Source: Echinarachnius parma
Taxonomy: Eukaryota > Echinodermata > Echinoidea > Clypeasteroida > Echinarachniidae
Length of the DNA stretch: 64,000 nucleotides
Direction of reading: 5' to 3'
NCBI GenBank assembly: GCA_037951105.1
Contig: JBAMJV010003069.1
Location: forward strand, 12,501-76,500
Both the position numbers and the translations under genes were made by a program. Below, in pieces: positions 55,759 through 64,000 of the stretch (position 1 is the first letter of the stretch; each line of letters starts with the position of its first letter). A model generated the notes under the pieces. It had not been told where the DNA came from. It saw nothing but the letters and a program-made list of their open reading frames with translations, and did no database searches.

Positions 55759-56442
55759 CAGTGGCGTAGACAGGTTCTTACACCTGGGGGGGGGGGGGGG
55801 ATGATTTGCCGTTCACCGGACCAAGACCAATTTGTTCGCGGCCGAGACAACCTACTGAAATATTTCGAGACCAAGACAATTGGCTGAAAGTCCTCTCATG
55901 GGGGGGGGGGGGGGGGAGGGGGGGGGGGGGGGTGTCCGTCGTCAAATTTGTTCGCGCCCGAGACCGCCTGCCAACATTGTTCAAGACCAAGGAAATTGCT
56001 TGAAAGTCCTCTCAGTGGAGGGGGGGGGGGGGGATTAGATGTTAAGATGGTCGTGACCAGGCGGGCCGGAAGCAGTTTTGGATTGGGGGGAGGCAAAACC
56101 TATGGGGCTCACGGTTTTGGTGTGTAGGGGCTCATGCCAACCACACTCACAGTGCTGCCAACTTTGAGCCAGATGTGAGACATTGCAATGAGCGAAGCGA
56201 CCAAGCCGAGGGAGCGAAGTGACTGAGCGGGGGGAAGGTGTGGGAGGGGGTGTCCCCCTCCCACGGTAGGGAGCTTTTGCATTTTTGGACTTGGAATTGT
56301 GCAATCTGGTGCTTACCTAGATAGGAAATTCGGGATTAACATTGACTGTATCTGGGAAAGCGTGTTATGATTTGATCGACCAGAAATTTAAAATATATTT
56401 TCACGAAGAAAACAAATAATTGACACTAATATAATGCACCCC

Positions 56443-56477
<35 letters not shown>

Positions 56478-57087
56478 TGTTTTTATATTTAGCGTCAAAC
56501 ACAGGTCCAACACCACCATATGCCACATTATGTATGATCCAACAACATAGCCTATTGCCAAGAATGAGTCCCGAGGGGCGAAGCTACGAGGGCTGGGGCA
56601 GAGCCAAATAGGGAGGGTTTGGGAGGGGTATCCCCCTCCCACGGAGAAGATTTTGCATTTATATATATACTTGAAATAGTGAAATTTGGTGCACCTCACA
56701 CAAGCAGTCGGAGGAATGCCAGCCTACACTGGAACTACGTGGCCTCGGTATACTACAGAACAAAAATAACTCACCTGGACCATAATTATGCAAGTTACAC
56801 AACAAACTGAAATTATCTGTTCGCGCGCGAAGCGCGCAGCGAAATTGAAAGTGGATGTATAAATTACTTTGTGAACGTTAGAATTAACAAGTCTTAGCTC
56901 ATACAACTAATGTTTTCTTTCCCACTCGTATACAGATACACAAAAAAGAATGTACATCCTTCCCTAAAACCTAGGGGGGGGGGGGATGATTGTACATGTC
57001 ACCCCCCAACCTTGTGAGGTGGGGGATGCATACCCCTCATCTCCCCCTCCCCCCCCCCCCCCCCCCCCCCCGTTGTCTACGCACCTG
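55759..57087. mobile_element. hAT-like element of family B (1329 bp)
   Basis: Terminal repeats CAGTGGCGTAGACAGG and, inverted at the right, CAGGTGCGTAGACAACG. A perfect 8-bp duplication TCACAAGC lies at 55751-55758 and 57088-57095. The interior matches element B without its nested insertions. A (CA)n microsatellite lies at 56446-56474. Confidence 0.88.
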
Positions 57088-57360
57088 TCACAAGCTAATG
57101 GAAGAACACGCACATCGAAGTGACATAATACCTGTTTTCCATTATTATGAAGCGCATTATCATTATCATATAAACCGAAGCTTGTAACCAATCGTGAAAA
57201 GTAAATGACTTTTAAATGTGCAGTAATGCATAAATGCCAAGTAGGAGAAAGAACCTTTTGCCCCCCCCCCCCCCTATCTTGAAAATGATCTTTATACATC
57301 AAGCGCATCATTTACAGATCCATTTAACCAGACAATGTACGCCAGAAACAACAGTTCTTC

Positions 57361-58671
57361 CAGTAGAGGCGTCGATCCTGGGGGGGGGGGGGGGGGGGGG
57401 GGGGGGGTGGGGAAATGTAGACGCCCCACCAATGAACATTTTTTTGGGGCGAACATATCGTTTGCTCCCCCCCCCCCCCCCCCAATAATTCCGAGAATGA
57501 GGGAGAAAAAATCGAGTGGTTTATCAATAATTCATTTTCAAAATAGCTGTTTTTTATTTTGAAAAGGACTGCAAATCTCTTTTTTTTTTGCCGCGCGCTT
57601 CGCGCGCATACAGTTTCTCATACTGCAAGTTTCATTTCGATTGTAGGAACTCACCTTTCCAAATATGTTGAGCAATGTAATTTCTCAAACGCATATATCA
57701 AAACGGATTTTATTAGACCCTGATTTATAGCACACCATCACAGAAATGAAATAATATTATGTCTTTCGATTCTGTCCATATGCGCTGAACACAGATCAAA
57801 CTGAAATATCATGTCCCCCACATTTGAAACTGGAGGAGATTGTCCCCCTCTCTTTTTTATTATACTTACTTTGTACTTATTTTTGTAAACTTACTTTGTA
57901 CTTATTATTGTAATTATCTATGTAAATTGTACTTGTGTTTATATTGTATTTGCATGTTTTTATGAAAGTGGTTAATAAAATTCAATTCAATTCAATTCAA
58001 TTCAATTATGTAATTTTAATTCCATATAGCTTAAACATTTGAACACTTTATATAATGTGAAATCTCTGTCTCGGATGTGCACCAAATTGCACAATTTTAC
58101 GCCCACAAATACAAAAGCTCCCTACTGTGGGAGGGGGGCACAACCCTCCCCCGCTCGGTCGCTTCGCTTCCTCGCAATGTCCCCCCCCCCCCCTCGACTT
58201 TTTAGAAGTTGTTGACACCCTTGCTTAGTTTCTTGGGAGCTCAAATGCCCTAGACTCTATCGATGGCGATCACGTGGATCCATCTCATGCAAGGCTCAAT
58301 CCTTTCCTCGCTATGCCCTTTGAAAAATACGCTACGAGTACGTTCACTATTTTATACACATGATAGGAGTTGCAAATGTTTGAAATATAAAAGCTTCCGG
58401 GGAATCCGCCCCCTGAACCCCATTTGGGTGACAATAGTCCCCTAAATGTTGGTGCTCCTTGACTCAGGTCTTCGAGCCATCAAGACACTTTCAATTAGCG
58501 TATAATAAAAAAAAAATTGTTTTGTAATAAGATAATTAGACTTTAGACGCCGTCTTTAGATTTTCGGGTATGCCAATATGGGGCTACGTTTTAGCTCTGT
58601 CAGTGTTTTTTCATTTTTTTTTTCAAATTTCGCCCCCCCCCCCCCCTATTGCAAAACAGGATCGACGTCTG
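57361..58671. mobile_element. Diverged family-C element, inverted relative to 48371-49333
   Basis: Left GAGGCGTCGATCC and right GGATCGACGTCTG ends. The interior matches element C on the opposite strand, around CGAAATTTGAAA and CGCGCGCTTCGCGCGC-like segments. The flanking 8-mers do not match, so the borders are uncertain. It contains what looks like a LINE 3' tail at 57850-58006. Confidence 0.65.
57850..58006 (+). repeat. LINE-type 3' tail with (TTCAA)n
   Basis: An AT-rich segment ends GGTTAATAAAA followed by five TTCAA pentamers. This resembles 3' ends of CR1/RTE-like LINEs with simple-repeat tails. No coding part remains. Confidence 0.45.
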
Positions 58672-59010
58672 TTTTTTACAAGATACACATGAGATCAACA
58701 GCGTATGTTTTAGTGTGTCCACGGGCGTATGCTCTCGGGGATAGGGGATATATCCCCCACTTGTTGATGCGGGGGTTGCCTGAATATACAAAGCAAACAA
58801 TACCAACTTTTTGTAGAAGTTAAATCTTGTACAAATCTTATGAGGACAGTAATGAACATATTTATGAGGTGGTATTTTAAACACCAATTTCACAAATGTC
58901 ACCACGTGGGAGGGGGCAAACCCTCTCCCCCAAGTATAGACATGCGCGGACGATCTGAGCGTATTTCTGGTGTGCGTGTAGGTTCGGTGGTGCTTGTATA
59001 CTACAGCATA

Positions 59011-59892
59011 TCCCAGAATTAATTACAACGGGACTTTCTGCAACGATAACTTTTACGATAGTAGATCAATCAGAATGATATTTCAGGGTATGAAACAATA
59101 ACTTATTACCTTCATGTTGCAGAAAACCCCATCCAATTTGCTTCAATGGTCATGGAGAATGAGGATCTTTTGACAATCATGTGAGATGTCCCTTCCCTCC
59201 AGATTTCGTAAGGAGACGTGTTGTCATGGTTGTCGCGTGTTGTCCCCTGACAACGTGACTTTCTGCAACGATAACTTTAAAAAAAGTAGATCAATCGGAA
59301 TAATATTTCAGGGTATGAAACTCTAACTTTACCTACATATTGCAGAAAACCCTATTCGATTTGCTTTAGTGGTCATGGAGAATGAGGATCTTTTGTCAAT
59401 CATGTCATGTGTCCATTTTCGTTCATAACGCGTGAACACAATTGTTAGAGTTACATACCCTTAAATATTATTCTGATTGATCTACTATTTTAAAGTTATC
59501 GTTGCAGAAAGTCCCGTTGTCAGGGGACAACACGCGACAACACGTCTCCATGACCACTGAAGAAAATCTAATAGGGTTTTCTGCAAGATGTAGGTAATAA
59601 GTTAGAGTGTCATACCCTGAAGTATTATTTTGATTGATCTACCAGTTTACAGTGATCGTTGCAGAAAGTCCCGTTGTCAGGCGACAACACGCGACAACAC
59701 GTCTCCTTACGAAATCTGGAGTGAAGGGACATCTGACATCCTTATTCTCCACGACCACTGAAGCAAATCGAATTGGGGTTTCTGCAAGATGTAGGTAATA
59801 AGTTATAGTTTCATACCCTGAAATATCATTCTGATTGATCTACTGTCCTAAAGGTTATCGTTGCAGAAAATCCCGTTGTAATTAATTCTGGG
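59011..59892. mobile_element. Complex foldback element, ~880 bp
   Basis: The ends CCCAGAATTAATTACAACGG and its inverse mirror each other. Inside, a unit starting GGGACTTTCTGCAACGATAA recurs in direct orientation near 59030 and 59268 and inverted near 59500, 59660 and 59870. It is therefore an inverted array of tandem units rather than a simple palindrome. No ORF. Confidence 0.85.
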
Positions 59893-60785
59893 ACATGCTG
59901 TCTATAGCGGTCTTATCATGAGGGAGACGATTTAAGTTATAATTTATTTAATTTAGTATTATCAAATTTCCTTCCAAGGTATGCATCAGATTGCATTATT
60001 TCGAGTCAAAAATTGCAAAAGGTTCCTACCGTGGGAGGGAGGACACCCCCATCCAACACATCTCCCCCCCCCCCCCCCCCTCGGGCGCTTTGCGCCCTCG
60101 CAGTTGTGCCCCCAATCCGTTGACCGTACAACTTTAAAATTCCTTCCGACGGGCCTGATTTTGAGTGCTCACCCTCTACGTTTCTAGAAGGTGTATTACG
60201 TACCAATATACCCGTATATATATATTTCAACGTTCCATATCGGAGCGAAACATCAAATATATGAAAAAAAATTGGATCGATTTTGGTTTATTAATCTGCA
60301 TTCTTCATTTGCTATGTTAATTGTTTTATATCCACGTTGCAACATTATATAATACCAAACAAAAATTTATAATAAGTTTTACAAGTTTGATGCTCGTTAT
60401 ATGTTTTTGTGTGGTCATGTTTACTACCATGCGAAATATATTAATTTATCAAAATTACCGTAGGCCTTTGGTAATGGTAGCACGAATAATACAAAAAAAA
60501 AAATAGCTCGGATCTATCAAACAATGGAGAACTTTGGATGTTTTTATCAGCATAATTTGCCTTCTATAAATTTTAGATAACGGTACATACAAGTGTATTT
60601 GAACTATACCTGCACCACGAGATAATTATGTTTTGTGCAAACATACTAAAATATACGATTTATAGTTCGATATCAAATAATCAAAGTTCGCCATATTTAT
60701 CACCATGGGTGCACGAGATGATGTGGCGTGTATAGACTGCAGTAGCTGCAACACCCCCTCAACCCCGAGAGTAAGATTGTAGGAA
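59893..60785. other. Non-coding stretch
   Basis: It contains a hAT-family-like fragment with a C-run (60020-60115, CCGTGGGAGGGAGGACACCC then GGGCGCTTTGCGCCC). No gene. Confidence 0.45.
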
Positions 60786-60943
60786 GTGTACATACATACA
60801 TACATACATACATACATACATACAAACATACACACATACATACATACGTACATACATACATACATACATACATACATACATACACACATACATACATATA
60901 TACATACACACATACATACATACATACACACATACATACATTA
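60786..60943. repeat. (CATA)n microsatellite
   Basis: About 158 bp of near-perfect CATA tetramers with occasional CACA and CGTA variants. It creates long Met-Tyr-Val-Cys ORFs on the minus strand that are not genes. Confidence 0.98.
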
Positions 60944-61389
60944 ACGGGGTTTCTCCTTAACTCATTTATATCAAAAGACAATGAAACTGTGGCGTTCGGC
61001 TATTATTATCATTTAGAGGGTGAACAGACATTTAATCCGATACATGACTTGGCAATTTTGACTTTGTTTACATGGGTTTGCCGTTAACAAGCACTTTGCT
61101 TCTAAAGTATACCTATCCATTTTTACACTGTACCGTTTTTATTATTGTATTTTATCTAAAATAAATGAATAAATGAAAAAGAAAAATAAATGAAAAAAAA
61201 TGGAAATTTTGACCTACAGGATCGCATGAAATCCTCATGTGAACACACCCAAATGTTACTAAGTCTTACGGGGGCAAAAGATGATGGGAGCGACCATGTT
61301 CCTGTAATTACCCGACATGCTTTACAAACTCTGACGTATGTGCTTAGGGCCAAACAAAAAGCTTTTCACTGATTTGAGGACCCGTCAAA

Positions 61390-61646
61390 GCGTCTTCAAG
61401 TATTCAAACAATGGTTTAAATTGGTGTTATTGAAATGCAGTAATGCATAAGTGACCGTACGTCCGGACAGGCCTAATAATGGCGGCCTCCAGCGTTCGCG
61501 TGAATAGGCGTGTACCCGATAGGGTTTTTACATATTTCTTTCAAAGCAGAAATCTGTGTTGGGGTAATGTTACGCATAATAAACAAGCATATTACGATGT
61601 AAAAAGTAGGATAAACTCTATTTCATTGAGTTGCATTGCCCTTAAA
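61390..61646 (+). repeat. Single arm of the 46715-47168 foldback family
   Basis: Shares AACAATGGTTTAAAT, TAATAATGGCGGC, TTTCAAAGCAGAAATCTG and GAGTTGCATTGCCCTTAA with the right half of the element at 46715-47168. It ends at the same inverted-repeat tip, without the partner arm. Confidence 0.7.
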
Positions 61647-61769
61647 GATATCACAGGCTATAATTACTAAATCCGTTCAAGGTTTTGTCACATACGTTCA
61701 CGGTGCCTCTATTGTCACCACGTCGCCGTGTATATCTGTATGTGCTAATGATAGTGACGACGACGTTTT

Positions 61770-61960
61770 GCATGGCAATGCGTGTATTTGATGATGGAGA
61801 CGACAACAACGAGGAAGACGATGATGATGATAACGATGACAAAGATAGCAATTATGAAGATGATGGTGACGGTATTCATAATGACGATGTTAATGGTAAT
61901 TTTCATGACGATGTTGATCGTACGTATCACGATGATGTTGATGATAATGATGTGATCTCA
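61770..61960 (+). repeat. Low-complexity GAT/GAC-rich tract
   Basis: Degenerate GAT/GAC/GAA triplets give an Asp-rich 109-codon plus-strand ORF (61685-62014). The ORF starts with a modestly hydrophobic segment, but composition alone explains it. A secreted acidic protein cannot be excluded. Confidence 0.6.
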
Positions 61961-62003
61961 CTTGATGCTTATTCAAATTATAAAGATATTTTGACTAATC
62001 ACT

Positions 62004-62098
62004 CAGTAGCGTAGCGTGATCGGTTTGATGTTAATGATAATGTTGTTGAGGGAGGGGGGTCGTGTGCCCATGCCCCCATCCCTTTAGCTACGCCACTG
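62004..62098. mobile_element. Very short hAT-like MITE or fragment
   Basis: Ends CAGTAGCGTAGCG and TAGCTACGCCACTG resemble the 9661-9850 family. The flanking 8-mers do not match, so it may be a truncated or rearranged copy. Confidence 0.5.
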
Positions 62099-62935
62099 AA
62101 ATGAATCATCTGGCATCTGCACGCAACCTGTGGATTGACTCATCGCTCAAAATAAAAGTAAACATTGTTCACCCGTTTCTTCCTGGAACCGAGTTAATAC
62201 GGGCCCCGTGTCACACACTCACACCCGGGAACCGACTATACTCGGTTCCGAAAATACCACACTCATGACACTATTTAATCGTCTAAAAAGCTATATTCTG
62301 AATGCAGACATACTGAATTTGTTATATCACTTGAAAGCTAATAAAATAAGCTATCGAAATATCTCAGACTTGTGACGTATCATGAGTTTTACAGCAATTG
62401 GTAACTGTATAAACTATGTAATGTTACTTACAAAGTTGAAATAATTTCGTACAGCGGTGAATGTACGATGTACCAGCCAAAATTTAGAAAAATTGCGTTT
62501 CGCTTGGACAGGCAGTATTCCCATTACGCGTACAATAATAGTGGCAGCGAAATATTCCGTGCGTGCGCGCCATGCCAATAGAGATTGTACGTGATTCTTT
62601 ATGCATAGAGCTGATACAGCTGCCTAACAGGATCTTCACTGTGGTATAGAATACATTTCTATACAAGGTTACCGACCTTTTGTGCGTGCACCACCACAAC
62701 CGAAAAAAATCGATTTCTCTGCACGCACACACGGCCGCTGGTCTTTTGTGTGGAGGCCTTGGCTCGTATAAGTGAAAAGAATCTCGTTTTGGGGGTCGAT
62801 AGATGCGCTTTTATTTTCGGAAGCAACCGGGCCAATATGATGTTCGGGTAATTCGGGTTATGGTATCTTGTTTGTTTATTTTACTAAGAAGTATTGATCT
62901 CACGAAATTAGCAAGAAGATTATTTCAAATAGCAG

Positions 62936-63149
62936 CAGTGGCGTAGCGACGAGGGGGGGGGGGGGCACGGGGGCACGTGCCCACCCCCCCCCCCCCCCCC
63001 CCATACTTTTTGGGAAAAAACAATAGAAAACATAAGGGGACAATGTTTAAAGAAAAAAAAAGAAATACATAAGGTGTGCCCCCAAATAATTTGACGGGCC
63101 ACCCCCTCCCCTCCGCCCCTCCCATCAGTCCGACCACGCTACGCCACCG
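62936..63149. mobile_element. hAT-like MITE, second copy of the 9661-9850 family
   Basis: Ends CAGTGGCGTAGCGACG and CCACGCTACGCCACCG. Flanking 8-mers AATAGCAG (62928-62935) and AATAACAG (63150-63157 by the best border) match at 7 of 8. The interior shares AACAATAGAAAACATAAGGGG and CATAAGGTGTGCCCCC with the first copy. Confidence 0.82.
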
Positions 63150-63157
63150 AATAACAG

Positions 63158-64000
63158 TAACGATAAACATTATAATACGTTGTCCAAAAAGTGTTATTAA
63201 GGTTATCAAGCCTGGAAATGTAACTTTTCGCAAATCCTTCTTTAAAATCTTTTTCGATAAAAAATATTTGCGACTGCAGTGCTTACATTTTCTGAATACT
63301 CACAGGAGAGTCATAACTAAGTACAAAATCAGTGCAACACGTTAAAGACATCCATGTAAAGTGTCTAACTCCACGAAAATTACTTGGAGCTTTCTTAGTT
63401 CTCTTCTGCCGTGTTGTTTAGCTTATGTTAAGATTGTTTTTAAATGTCCCTTCAGTATGAAGATAATTATCATTCAAAAATCATTATTTCAAAAGCGTTA
63501 GCCAACGCTTTTGGATAAACGTACAATTGTCGTTTTACATGGATCACTTTAAGGAATAGCAAATCTTTGCTCATCACTCGATCATATACCATCCATTTTG
63601 ATGTTAACTTTTTGCACAATACTCTAATTGGACTTCCTTTATAACAATAATAATGATAATAATTATGGTGGCTACTAGCACACATTCCGTCTTTCGTACG
63701 CTCGCGGTGCATCACTATTATTACCCCGGTCAACGGATACAAACTGCGCCCAATACACCACACAAAGTGCACATTTCCACTTCCTCGGGAGCATTTCAGC
63801 CAGGCAACCTCGTAGGTGCACAAAGTGCTAAATTACTCATTCCGGGTACACATTTATGTATACACCTGAGTCGAAAGTAGCAAATGTGGATAATTTGTTT
63901 GCTGACGGAAATTCGCGATGGGCATATTTTGCATTCGAACTCGGGACCTCGCTCTTGGAAGCCACACCTTTTCCACACTTCACACTTCACATCAACCACT
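63158..64000. other. Non-coding end of window with a possible SINE head
   Basis: Near the end the minus strand reads GGTCCCGAGTTCGAATGC, a B-box-like motif of RNA polymerase III promoters, preceded at a plausible distance by GTGGTTGATGTGAAG. A truncated tRNA-derived SINE is possible. Nothing else is recognised. Confidence 0.35.

Noticed and set aside
60626-60981. Overlapping Met-Tyr-Val-Cys-rich ORFs
   Set aside because: Direct translation of the (CATA)n microsatellite.
61685-62014. Asp-rich ORF that might encode a secreted acidic protein
   Set aside because: The acidic part is a GAT/GAC low-complexity tract. There is no splice evidence and only a weak signal-like start.

Overview
This window looks like nuclear DNA of a marine invertebrate deuterostome. 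An echinoderm fits best; a hemichordate or amphioxus is possible. The DNA is AT-rich, genes are split by long introns, and transposon debris is abundant (hAT-like, TTAA-flanked and Tc1/mariner-like MITEs, tRNA-derived SINEs, LINE tails, poly-G runs). No bacterial-type gene order, operons or CRISPR arrays are seen.

The main host feature is one minus-strand gene for a NACHT-domain (NLR-type) innate immune receptor. It runs right to left from at least 55297 to about 10428 and continues beyond what can be modelled. Exons recovered by eye with consistent GT/AG sites and reading phases are: 55297-54663 (5' UTR, Kozak ATG, one membrane segment), 45925-45769 (a 2A ribosome-skipping motif, GDIETNPG|P), 44140-44032 (Val/Asn-rich repeats), 43432-43389 (44-nt microexon), 43083-41507 (NACHT plus winged helix), three near-identical 369-nt LRR-type exons (40245-39877, 36506-36138, 33739-33371), 23476-23295 (LRR-like) and possibly 10533-10428. 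The first five exons sum to exactly 820 codons. The inferred product is a polyprotein: a short single-pass membrane protein of about 236 residues released by 2A skipping from a separate NACHT-LRR receptor.

The receptor's repeat region is being reshaped. The LRR exon and its introns are tandemly triplicated in units of 2.5-4 kb (29862-40360). The start of the 23476-23295 exon is copied three more times as decayed fragments (23640-24600).

A complete, very young LTR retrotransposon of the Gypsy/Metaviridae group (11150-22664, minus strand) sits in an intron of this gene in the same orientation. It has two 2788-bp LTRs that look almost identical, a 4-bp ATAA duplication, a tRNA-Leu-like primer site, gag, pol, a separate integrase ORF, and an extra 3' ORF for a two-finger C2H2 protein with its own splice acceptor.

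The right third (45-64 kb) is mostly transposons. The clearest structure is a four-part nest: a 5.06-kb hAT-like element carrying a ~153-bp satellite, split by a 2.94-kb hAT-like element that itself holds a third hAT-like element and a TTAA MITE. The three hAT-like insertions have perfect 8-bp target duplications. The left end (1-10 kb) holds MITEs, a 1.06-kb foldback element, a minisatellite and a recurring GTCACGCGAGTCAC motif, with no convincing gene.
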